From: Bursaphelenchus xylophilus
Lineage: Eukaryota; Nematoda; Chromadorea; Rhabditida; Aphelenchoididae
Direction of reading: 5' to 3'
NCBI GenBank assembly: GCA_904066235.2
Contig: CAJFCV020000006.1
Coordinates: 9,610,001 to 9,674,000, forward strand
DNA: 64,000 bases
The notes below the pieces were generated by a model. It did not search any database and was not told the origin of the DNA. It saw only the letters and a list, made by a program, of their open reading frames with translations. This document shows, in pieces, positions 47,666 to 58,118 of the stretch. The translations under genes were made by a program, and so were the position numbers. Positions within the stretch are counted from its first letter, which is position 1, and each line of letters begins with the position of its first letter.

Positions 47666-48960
47666 CAGGGTGACAAAAAAAAAATGCAACTCATATTTAT
47701 GGCCATATTTTGTCTAAAACACCAAACTTAACCAAAGTAACGGTGAATATCAGTAACATAGAGCATTGTTAATAGTATGCTCGGCCAGTTTTAAGGTGGC
47801 TGTTCTTGGCCCCGAGATAGAGCTCAAAACGTGACTTTAAATTTTGGCCGATTCGCCGAAGCTTTTTTTGGGGAAATCGGTTCCGTTCTTACCGCAGCGA
47901 TCAATTAGCGGCTCCAAACTTTTTTGGCGTGAACTAGAGGTCCTGGCTTCTAACTAAACAAAAAACATAGTCCACCGGATTCAGATCCAGCGAGTAGACG
48001 GCCATTTCGCAGACCACATAAAATCGGGAAAACAGGTCCTTTCCTGGTTTTGCGTCTTTTTTGCTCTATGGATGATGGCGGAATCCTGCTACGGTGTCCG
48101 TTTTGAACCGCCAAAGTGCTACTGAGCCCACGGAATCACGATGGTGTACAAAATGTCGCTGGTAGACTTACCGGTTTGGTTCTGACCCCTTTATCCAAGA
48201 AAACCAAGGAAAACCAAGGATATCACGCCGCTGGCGCAAGACTTTGCTCCAGGCAAGAGAGGTCGGATTTTTACTGGGTTCAAAAATGGCGGATGGTTTT
48301 TGACTCTCAACAGTCCAACTCCTGCAATTCTGGTGGTTGTAGGCCTGCTCGGTGTTGAAATATTTCTCATCCGCGAACAGGACCTTCTCTCATCGCTGAG
48401 CTGCGGCGCGACGGTTGAGTTTTCGACATTTTTTGAGCCGTATTTGCTTGTAGTGTTCCGTGAGGCGCTAAGCTTTTTGGAGCTTGTAAGACTCGCTCTA
48501 CGGTACATTGATCACCATTCGTCAATCCGTTGTTCCCTTGATGCCGGTCTTCCGGGCAATTTTCTCCATGGACACCATCAGATTTTGCTTCACTCGCTTT
48601 CTGATGATCTCAAGGTTGGCAGAAGTCTTCAAGATGCGCTTCCTTCTAATTCCTGGACGCTTACCACCATGGCCAATCTCGTTGAGTCGTTTGGTGGCTT
48701 TTGGCACAGCAGATTTTCCCACACCGAGCAATTTAGCAATCTTACACGTTTCTTTTTCCTCCCGAAACAGGTTTAAAATCGGGGTCCCTCTGTTTGAGAC
48801 TCGAAACAAACATGTTAATCAACCTATATGGGTATGAAAATTGAGAGGGTAGGACAAGAAAACACGGAGAATTTAATGGTATGAACAATATTTTCCTAAA
48901 CCTAAAAGTTTCCGCGGCAGGACCCATGAAAAAAAGTTGCATTTTTTATTTGTCACCCTG
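47666..48960 (-). mobile_element. Decayed mariner-type element with TIRs and TA duplication, transposase on - strand
   Basis: 1295 bp between two TA dinucleotides (47664-47665 and 48961-48962). The ends read CAGGGTGACAAA inward from both sides, with AAAAATGCAACT shared after that. The transposase remnant starts at ATG 48809 on the - strand. Its first 95 residues are open and show an HTH-like region (KIAKLLGVGKSAVPKATKRL, then the GHGGKRPGIRRKR linker and SMEKIARKTGI), as in mariner/Tc1 proteins of nematodes. Beyond 48522 the frame is broken by several stops and shifts. Later blocks survive in other frames: an SLVFLDKGV block near 48180 and SLDLNPVDY near 47965-47995, which is the usual site of the third catalytic Asp. 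It cannot make a full transposase. Confidence 0.9.
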
Positions 48961-49824
48961 TATATCGCTGCCTTCAAAAATTCAGCCTTCTTCCTGCCGT
49001 TTGAATACAAAAAAATCCCAAAATTTGACGACTGCACAGTGCAATTTTTTGTTTTTACCTTTTTTTTTATTTTAAATCGTATTTTCCGACCTTCAGAAGG
49101 CAAAATTCGTTAATTTCCTCTGTCTAGACGCTGTGAAAAGTACTGTGATGTTGTTCTTTACCTTCTACTCAACCAATATTTTTCACAAATTTAATTGTGA
49201 CGTCAAAGCAACACATCTTACATTTTCGCCTGAAGTGATGTAAATTTTGTATTTTATTGCTCTCTGAAGCTCTCATTAAGCATCTTGAGGCCGTGTACTG
49301 CATTTTCTAAAAAATTTTTGAGTGACTAGGCCAAGTTTTTTTGTATTAAATTTGCCAAAAAATCTCAAAAATTTGATGAAAATTTTAAAAAATCTCAAAG
49401 TTCCAGGATTGTTGCGAACAAATTTTTGGTCAAAAAAGGGTAACTATCGATTGAACTATCACTTTGTCGCAAAAAATTAGTGCATTCGTACATTTTCTAG
49501 TTACTACAAGCTGTTTTGTCATCAAAAAATCTCCTTTTCCTCCGCCCAAATGTCAAGCCGCTACGTTCTCCGCCTCATTTTCCCCTCAATTAGCCTAATA
49601 CTCATGGCTTCTCGGAAGGCCGGGTCCACATTCGTCCGTGGGAAGGTTTAATTCGATTCTCGGTATGCCGCAATGTGTAACGGGCTTCGAGATTTTTTGA
49701 AATGTAATTCAATTTCGTGACGGGTAATTGTAGTTAATTCGGGCTGAATAGGTTATTCAGTCAGGTGAGTTGGGGGGAAACGGGAAACGTTTTACTGTTT
49801 TTGCGGGAGTTTAAAGTTTGTTTC
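48961..49824. other. Non-coding with one palindrome site
   Basis: One GCACAGTGC at 49034. A GC-mixed patch at 49540-49780 ends in a donor-like GTCAGGTGAGTT but has no framed exon. Confidence 0.4.
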
Positions 49825-50835
49825 ATCATGCACGGTGCGATGTTTGGCTCATTGCACTGTGCGGCGAAAGGTTTTCGCTTGCACAGTGCGGGAAATCGGT
49901 CTATCCAAAAAAAAATCATGTTTATTGAAGCCCTCAGGATGTTTGAAAATTTTTAGACAGTTTTTTAATTTTTCAACTTCCTCAATTGCACAGTGCGAGT
50001 GCTAGAAAATCGCACTGTGCAATAATGAATTTTCAATTTAACTGTGCAATCGGATGCAAGATGGAAAATTTTCAGAAGCGAAGTAGAACCATCAAGACGT
50101 ATGAAAAGTATTCAGTCAACTTTTTTTTACTTTCCATTGTTTTGAAACACACACTGCGATTTTTGAAATTTCGCACAGTGCAATTCAACTTTTTTTCTGC
50201 ACTGTGCTAAAATGGCTATTTGAATTAAATTTATGAGTGTTATAGAATATTGTATGTATTTATAGGTGCTTACGTTTATATGTTTTCTCTGTTTGGCGCA
50301 GTGCTATGCTTGTAAAGCGGAAAAAACTTTCCTTTCCAGATTGCACAGTGCAGTTGTTTCTTTCCCTCCATATCGCACAGTGCAATAGATTAAAAGCCCG
50401 TCATTTTTGTCTAGACCATTCCTACTGACCTCTTCAATCAACTGGTGTTCCAATTGTCTCACATTTTTCCGTTTGCACCGTGCTAAAAGTTGATTATTGT
50501 CTCTTGCCCCGTGCAACCATATTTTCTTCAAATTTACCATAGACATACACTTCATTCGACAAATTTTCTATTCTCCTACAATCTTGCTTCAATTTAACCT
50601 TCATTTTTTTAATTATCGTCACTTTTCCTTTGACGCACAGTGCAAGAAATTATTCATAAGTTTTGCACGGTGCAGCCGGATTTCCAGCCAATTTCCAGGT
50701 GAAACCCGGCGGCTCATGACCTATTCAACTTGCGAAACTTTGAAACAAACTATTTAAACCCCATTCTCAAATAGTACACCACATTCTAGCTCTCTGCACT
50801 GTGCAACTCACTTCTTCTTTTTCAGCGCACTGTGC
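49825..50835. repeat. Loose YGCACNGTGCR cluster (about 13 sites)
   Basis: Sites at 49829, 49853, 49880, 49986 and 50011, then every 30-170 bp to 50826. Several are damaged (AACTGTGC, GCACTGTGCT, GCCCCGTGC), suggesting an older cluster. Confidence 0.75.
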
Positions 50836-52084
50836 GGTGGCTTAAAACGGCCAAATAAATGTTATTTTCTTTTTATTCCATTTCCCATGAGGCTGTCTGC
50901 GTCAGTTGAGGTCATAATGTCGTAGATAGGGCGCTTTAGGAATTCCAGGGGCATTTTTAATTGCAGTGCGCATAAAAAACGTCGGGCCTTTACCACTTTT
51001 AATTGTATTACTGCAGGGCTTCGGAGAGAAAAGGGATTGCGTTTTTTGTAGGTTATTAGTCATTATTTTGTCTAATCTCGGAGGAAAGAGTCGAAATTTT
51101 GGGGTTTTTAGCGGAATTCCAGAAAACATGTCATGATGACGAGTTTAATTGGCCAACATTGCATGAATTTTTTTGTAAAAGCGTTCTGTACGTTTAGCCA
51201 GGAGCTGATAAAAAATGTTACGCAAAAATTTGCTGATTTTTCCAAAAAATCTGTCATGATGACATAATAATCCGTTTTCAAATTGCCGCAGCTCTTGTCT
51301 TCTTAGTATGAAAGACGAAAAATAGTGGCCATAAAAAATATTTAGATCATAAATCCCAAAAAAATCTCCAATTTTACGTGGTCATATTGACAGATTTTCT
51401 GGAAATTTCCAAAAATTAGTATTGTGATTTCAAAATGAAAGATGACATTACTAATGGCCTTGTAAGGCGTTTAGTCGTCACGTGGTTACAACCTTCCTCC
51501 CCCTGCATTAGTCTGACGTCTTTTTTCGGCCGTCTCTTCGGCCCCGCTTGCAAAGGCGGAACGACGAACGCTCTCTTCTCGGAATTCGGTTAAATTTCGC
51601 GGAATTAGCCAGACTACAGAGGGCTTATCTTGCACATAGAACACTTCGTAGGCATTTTTGATTTCAAACAAATTTTGATTTTTTTTTTGTGTCTTTATGG
51701 TATTACCATTTTTTTAAATGTCAAATTTTTTTGAAGTAAGCGTATTTTACCATTTTTTGAGGCTTTTAGAGCCCAAAAAATTTGAAAAATAAAAAAAAAA
51801 TTTTTTTACTTTTTTTTGCAAAAGTACTATTAGTGTATTCTATTAGTACCAAAAGACTTTTTTTTCTCTAAAACTGCATGCCTTTCTGATCTTCGACGTA
51901 ATCTTATCCATTTTTTGACAAGAAAGTGCAATTATTAAACAACTTTTTTTGTATTACATTTCCTTCCCAAGTTGTCAAAAACCAGTTCAAAGTGCTCATA
52001 AACTCCCAAAAAAGTACAAGAATTGATTTTACTGCCATGTCATGTGGGCATTTTGTGTAAATTTCCATTTTTGTTTGAAGCTTG
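50836..52084. other. Spacer with TGTCATGATGAC palindromes
   Basis: ATGTCATGATGACGAG (51128), TGTCATGATGACAT (51252) and a decayed GGTCATATTGACAGATTTTC (51382). A - strand frame of 61 codons at 51486-51671 (EIKNAYEVFYVQDKPS...) looks protein-like but has no splice or start context, so I leave it uncalled. Confidence 0.4.
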
Positions 52085-52470
52085 GCACGCACAGTGCGGT
52101 CTGAAAAAAGTTTTGTCCGCACGGTGCAGACGTTTTTCACGATTTTTAATTTGCACAGTGCAAAAAAAAAACATTTGGAAGGAACGTCGCGAACTTTATT
52201 TGCTGTCGCACCGTGCAAAAAAATGTGTAAAATCGACTGCACCGTGCAGATTTTTAGAAAGTTTTTGCACTGTGCGCAGTTTTGCAAAAGCTTTGTATAG
52301 CGAAGCCTGTTTATAGTAAAAAAAAATTTTTGATAGCTGATGTTTGTTGTAGAAAGGTCTATTTTAATTTCTGTTTATCTTTACAGTCCAAAAATATCTC
52401 GTTTTTGCACAGTGCATTTTTTAATTTTTTCACTGCACTGTGCAATTTTTGTCCAATTTGCTGCACAGTG
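52085..52470. repeat. YGCACNGTGCR cluster (9 sites)
   Basis: Two runs, 52089-52266 and 52406-52463, spaced 28-55 bp, separated by 130 bp of AT-rich DNA. Confidence 0.85.
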
Positions 52471-53044
52471 CAAACAAAAAAAATTTTTTTTGAAATAACC
52501 TGAATTCAAAGCCAAGTATTTTTTGTAACAAGTGGTATGATAGTAGTTAAAAAGAAACTTCCTTTCCATCAACAAAAAAATAAAAAGATTTTTTAAACTT
52601 TTTCCTCCCGAACGTTTGGAACGCTGTGTAATGAAAGGCCAATCGATTCCACAGATGGTTTCTCCCTTCACCTATAATTACCAGCGTTTTCTGGGGGTTC
52701 AAAAGTCTCCTTTCCGGATCAACAGGCAATTATTTTCCATGTGGAAGGCAATTTTCCTCTACTTTCCTGAGATTTTCTACTAAAAAGCCTTTTTTCTACA
52801 AAAAAAAATTTTTTTCTTCCAAAAAAACAGTTATCATTATGATTTGATATCAAATCTCATCATTCTCATGTTTTTTTTGGACTTTCGACCTTCCAAAGCG
52901 GATATCTCTATGAAAATTGATGTTCCGCATGTTTCTGCTGCCCCCACAAGCGTTCCATTCGTATAAAAGAGCCGTTCCGTGATGGTTTTATTCAATTTTT
53001 GACATTCCTTTGGGTTTCTTGCACTTTTAAAATTTTTAAATTTT

Positions 53045-53580
53045 CGAAACGCACGGTGCAATTTCAAAATTTTGCACGGTGCAGTTCTTTGGATTGAAAT
53101 TTTGCACGGTGCAGAAATAAAATTTTGGATTGCACAGTGCATTCAGGAAAATTTTATTTTTTGGTCTTTTTGCACGGTGCGAACGCTTTTTTTTGTTCTG
53201 CGACAAGCCTTTGCACCGTGCGCCAATTTCTTATTCAATTGCACAGTGCAATTGGTTATGTTCTTAATCCGTCGTTTTTGTTTTTTTGCACGGTGCGTTT
53301 TCTTTTTTAATCTGCGACAATTTTTTTTGCACCGTGCATTTTTTGGTATTTCGCGACAACTTCTCTCTGCACGGTGCAGCAGTTTCCTTTTCAATTGCAC
53401 AGTGCAATCCGTCGATGTTCTTTTTTTGGCACAGTGCATTTTGTTCCCAACTCTGCGACAATTTCTTGCACCGTGCTTTTTTTGTATTTCGCGACAACTC
53501 TTTGCACTGTGCCATCCAAAAAAAAACTGATTGCACAGTACAAAAGCCGGAGATTTCAACAGACTCCTTCGCACAGTGCG
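53045..53580. repeat. YGCACNGTGCR array (about 13 sites)
   Basis: Sites every 25-45 bp, many with G or C centres, separated by CTGCGACAA or TTTCGCGACAACT spacers as in the 13.9 kb array. A unit beginning TCTGCGACAA recurs near 53196, 53311 and 53452. Confidence 0.9.
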
Positions 53581-54629
53581 GACCTTTGCTCTATCCCTCT
53601 TTTCTCCCATCCGTGTAAACGCCTTAGGGTTTCGAGAATAGGACATAAGCCGCGGTTTCAATGAATCTGTTTACACGCGGATTTGGACGCCGACTTTTCC
53701 CGGAACGCCGTTTGTTTTTGCAGCCATTGTAGCGGCCGGATTAGCGGCCGATGGGATTCACGGTAAAACGGCATTACCGTCGCGGCTTCCCCGAATCTTC
53801 GTGGGGGCAATGAGGAGTTTTTGCGGCTTATCCGCGGGGTGACTTACATTTTGGATGGGCTTGATTGGAGTTATGGTGCGAATTTGCAATTTTAATTATA
53901 AATTTTATGCCATTCGGATTAATCGAAGAGTCCAATCGGATTTTGCGAGATTTGTGACGACCAATAGGGCAAAAGGAATATGATTGGGCGTAGTTAGGGG
54001 ACGGGCGACATTTTATACGAAGACTCCAAAATTTTAAATTTTTCGTATAAAATGGTCCCTTTATGCTTAACTATTGGCAACTTGTTTTATGTAGCTCTCA
54101 GCTCTGTTTGAACTCAGCTTATAATCTGCTTTTATTAAAGGCGACATTTTATACGAAAGATTCGAGCTTACACTTTTATCGTATAAAATGTCTTCCTGAC
54201 TAACCTGAGTAATTTCACTCCTTCTAAAGCTCGCTAAATTTGCTCGTTAGGCCATATACCACGCATCAGTACATCAGTTATCGGCTTTTCTGTCAAGGGG
54301 ACATGTTATACGAAAAATTTCAAATTTGCTTTTCTTCAAAAAAAAACGTTCCGAATTTAGCCCATAACCCTCTCACCCTCAAAAACACATGAAAAATGCT
54401 CCTCCCCGCCCTTTTAACCATATATCGAACATCAACACATCCATTACCAGCACTTTGTAGCCCCAAATTCGCCCAGTCCATAAATCTTCCCAATCCTTGT
54501 TCCTCGCCCCTTACGTGGAAAACAAACCAATTTGGTGGCCCTCGACGTCGGGTGTAATACAAAAGCCGTCCGTTCCGACCATTTATGGGTTACACATGGG
54601 AGCTGTTCGGGGAATAAGTCGGTCGGGAA
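53581..54629. other. GC-mixed DNA with GACATTTTATACGA hairpins
   Basis: Hairpins: 54007-54052 (GACATTTTATACGAAG...TTTCGTATAAAATGG), 54142-54190 (GACATTTTATACGAAA...ATCGTATAAAATGTC), and a single end at 54300. The GC-rich patch 53640-53860 has no framed exon. Confidence 0.5.
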
Positions 54630-55310
54630 AAGATCGCACCGTGCAGCCAATTTTAACACACCATTTCGTGTAGAGGCTGGGTTAAAAGGCCTTTGTTGTT
54701 GGGTTCTACCTTGCCATTTTAGTTTTTGGACGATTGTCGAACAACTTTCTTTTGTGTTTTTGCACAGTGCGGGCGAGTTTTTAATAATCGAAGGAATTGC
54801 ACTGTGCAGAAGTTTAAAATACGATTTGCATAGCATTTTGCCGGCTTTGAGATGGACGAAATCTTTGGTAAATGTAACAAAGCACGTAGTTTACAAAGAC
54901 ATAAAAAAAAATTATTTTTCCGCACAGTGCGTCCGAGTTTTTAATAATCGAAAAAATGCACAGTGCAGAAGTTTAAAATACGATTTGCATAGCATTTTGC
55001 AGGCTTTGAAGGTGAAAGAATGATTTTTTGATTTTAACAGGCAACGTATTTTACTATGTCTCAAAAAACTTTATTTTTCCGCACAGTGCGACCACTATTG
55101 CACCTTTTTGTAAACTGCACTGTGCAAAGATAACTTAAAGGTAGTCTGCACAGCGCGGACTTTGGAATTTAAATTGCCGTTTGTAAAATACGTATTTTGA
55201 AATTCCTATGTAAAAATTTGTTTTCTGCACTGTGCATCCCACTTTTTTCACTATTCTTTAGACTGCACCGTGCGAAATTTTAAAAATCGTTTGCACAGTG
55301 CAGTAGGACT
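54630..55310. repeat. YGCACNGTGCR cluster with a 161-bp direct duplication
   Basis: About 10 sites. GAGTTTTTAATAATCGA, GCAGAAGTTTAAAATACGAT and TTGCATAGCATTTTGC occur at 54774-54842 and again at 54933-55001, each copy with two palindromes about 35 bp apart. Confidence 0.88.
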
Positions 55311-55473
55311 AAAATTTGTTTTTGTTGTTGTAAATAAATTTTTTAGGCTCTTCTGGGTAATTTTTTGATCAAATTTTTCCAACTTCTCTGGTTTTGAAGC
55401 CAATTTTTAAAAATTTTTTCGATTTTTTTTCATTTTTTGGCATTTTATTAGCTTGCTCTGAGCATTTAGATAA

Positions 55474-55931
55474 ATCAATGAATCGTATTTTACACTACCA
55501 TTTAAAATTTTTACTGCTATTTGTAAACCTAACATTACTTTTTCCCCTCCTTTACAGTACTTTATCACCAAAATAAATCTCCCAAATTTCCTCAAGATTA
55601 ATGGGCTTAACTCCAAATGGCCGAAAAAAAACTTATTCTCAGAAGCGAATAGGATTTTTTTCGCCTAATGCCCCAAGGCGTTTTTCTCATCATTTCACGC
55701 CGATCAATGAATCGTATTTTACACTACCGGTTACAATTTTTTACTGTTATTTGTAAACCTAACATTACTTTTTCCCCCTCCTTTACAGTACTTTATCACC
55801 AAAATAAATCTCCCAAATTTCCTCAAGATTAATGGGCTTAACTCCAAATGGCCAAAAAAAAACTTATTCTGAGAAGCGAATAGGATTTTTTTGCCTAATG
55901 CCCCAAGGCGTTTTTCTCATCATTTCACGCC
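55474..55931. repeat. 229-bp tandem duplication
   Basis: ATCAATGAATCGTATTTTAC begins at 55474 and again at 55703. The two copies agree almost base for base through CTCAAGATTAATGGGCTTAA and GCCCCAAGGCG, so duplication is recent. Each copy contains TTTACAGTACTTTATCACC, AAATAAATC and a CGTATTTTAC word. No coding frame is conserved. Confidence 0.9.
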
Positions 55932-56919
55932 CTACGGCGCTTTTCTTCCCAAAAAAGTTATTGGTTTCGTTTAGGGCCGCAAGTAATACGATGTCTTCGC
56001 CCCAGGAATGTTGGGTGACATTTTATACGAAAAAAAGTTTTTCGGGTTCAACTTCATAAAGCCGGCGTTCCGAGTATTCTGGTAATTGGCAAATTGTGGG
56101 CTTACTAATAGTAGTGTCAACGGGACGACTTTCAAAGAGAGACTACTTTTTTCGCGCTCTCTATACGAATTTTTTACTTTTTTGAGGGGGGAAATTCGCG
56201 GAAAATGCTAAAATAATATTGTGAATGGCATTTTTGAGGTATAAAAGGGGGCTTATTGGATGGAATGTAGGAGTCTACTAGTTGTTTTCGCCGTAATTTC
56301 TGGAAAACTGTCTAGAACTTTGTTTTTTTTGGAGATTTCAAAAAATATGTCATGATGACGTATTTAAATTAGCTGTAAAAGACAATTTGGAATGGCACAA
56401 TTATTTTCATAAGCTATTAGCCGGCCTCTGAAAAATTTTGGAATAATTTTTTCATCTAATTTTGACAAATTAAAAATGTCATCATGACGGATTTTATAGA
56501 ATTTGACGCTGAAACCGCCAAATATTTTTTACAAATTGTTACAGAGCTCCCCGAAGAAATTTATGAGTGAAATTACTCCAATATCCCTGTAATCGACCAT
56601 GTCATCATGACGGATTTTCTAGAAATTTCCTCGAAATTCCGAAATTGATGAACTTTTCTCTGTTTTAATGTCTAGTACAATGTTTTATTCATCGTAAATC
56701 CAAGAATTTTCTTTTTTTTCGTATCCCTTTGTCCTTTATTCCCTGAGGGCCAAATCCCATAACTTTTGATATGAAAACGATTGTGTTTTCTCTTTTATTT
56801 CTTCGAATTCTCAAGATTGAATCCATCAAAACTTGACAAATATCCCATGTTTTCTGGTGGGTAATATAATAAAAAAAAATGTTTCGGGAAAAAAATTTTT
56901 AGTTCGGAAAGCTTTTATG
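55932..56919. other. Spacer with TGTCATSATGAC palindromes
   Basis: GACATTTTATACGAAA at 56018. TATGTCATGATGACGTATTT (56346), ATGTCATCATGACGGATTTT (56476) and CATGTCATCATGACGGATTT (56608), about 130 bp apart, form a small tandem family. No gene. Confidence 0.5.
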
Positions 56920-57810
56920 CCGCACTGTGCGAGAATTTTGGAGTTGGTCGCACAGTGCAGTCCGAAAATTAGTTCTGCACGGTGCATAGTTTTTGAAAAT
57001 TTTTTGCACTGTGCAGTCAAAAAAAACTTGCACTGTGCAAATAATTTTTTTTTATTTTTGCACTGCTCGGAAATTTCTCGACACTTTCTGCACTGTGCAA
57101 TTCATTTTTTTTTAAATTTCTGCACCGTGCAAGACTCTCCCAAAATTGACCGCACTGTGCAATTTTTCAAAAAATTATCGCACATTTTCCGCACTGTGCA
57201 GTCATAAATTGCACTGTGCAATCAAAACTTTTCTATTTTTGCACCGTGCAGAAATTTCTCGCCACTTTTTGCACAGTGCAATCAATTTTTCATTCGTTTG
57301 CACCGTGCAAAACTTTCCCAAATTCGATCGCACTGTGCAATTCTTCAAAAAATTTATCGCACAGTGCAGTTCAAAAAAAAAATTTTTTTGCACCGTGCAG
57401 AAAACTTGTTTTTTAATTTTCTGCACTGTGCAGAACCTTCTCCAAATCGATCGCACTGTGCAATTTTTCAAAAATTTATCGCACATTTTCCGCACAGTGC
57501 AGTCAAAAAATTGCACTGTGCAATCAATTTTTTCTATTTTTGCACCGTGCAGAAATTTCTCGTCACTTTTTTGCACTGTGCAATCAAAACTTTTCTATTT
57601 TTGCACCGTGCAAAACTTTCCCAAATTCGATCGCACTGTGCAATTTTTCAAAAAATTTACTGCACAGTGCAGTTCAAAAAAAAAAAAAAATTTTGCACCG
57701 TGCAAAAAAAAATAAAAATTTTTTATTTTCTGCACTGTGCAAAATTTCCCAAAATCTACCGCACCGTGCGGTTTTCCAAACATTTTTTTGCACCGTGCAA
57801 TCTTTGCTAC
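56920..57810. repeat. Densest YGCACNGTGCR array (about 29 sites)
   Basis: Sites every 20-40 bp. A unit with TCGCACTGTGCAATTTTTCA, TTGCACCGTGCAGAAATTTC and CAAAACTTTCCCAAATTCG is repeated with variations from 57150 to 57760. T and C centres predominate on the + strand here. The array ends about 300 bp upstream of the phosphatase start. Confidence 0.93.
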
Positions 57811-58106
57811 ATCCAATTTAGCTTGTAAAACTTATTTTTTCCCTTCATAAACAAACATATCGCATTACTTACCACCATTTACCTTGTTAGTAACTGAAAC
57901 CACATCATTTTTCGTATGAAATATTTAGACGCCACTCTTTTTTCAGCTGCTTTTAGTGTAAAGTAATATCGCCAAAAATAAATTCCACCTTCAGTCCCTT
58001 TATAAAGTTGTTTTTCGTCGAATTTAAGGTTGCTGATATGGATCTCTTTTCAATTTTTTGCGTTTTTACAATTTTTTTAACAAAATATTTTTACAAAATT
58101 GATGAA

Positions 58107-58118
58107 GTTTGGTTGCAG
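58107..58118 (+). promoter_or_regulatory. Possible trans-splice acceptor in front of the phosphatase start
   Basis: GTTTGGTTGCAG directly abuts the ATG at 58119, as spliced-leader acceptors often do in nematodes. A TATA-like TTTATAAAG lies at 57999. If no splicing occurs, an in-frame ATG at 58038 would add a hydrophobic 27-residue N terminus. Confidence 0.35.

Noticed and set aside
51486..51671. 61-codon - strand frame with protein-like composition
   Set aside because: No acceptor, donor, signal or polyadenylation support; a chance frame cannot be excluded.
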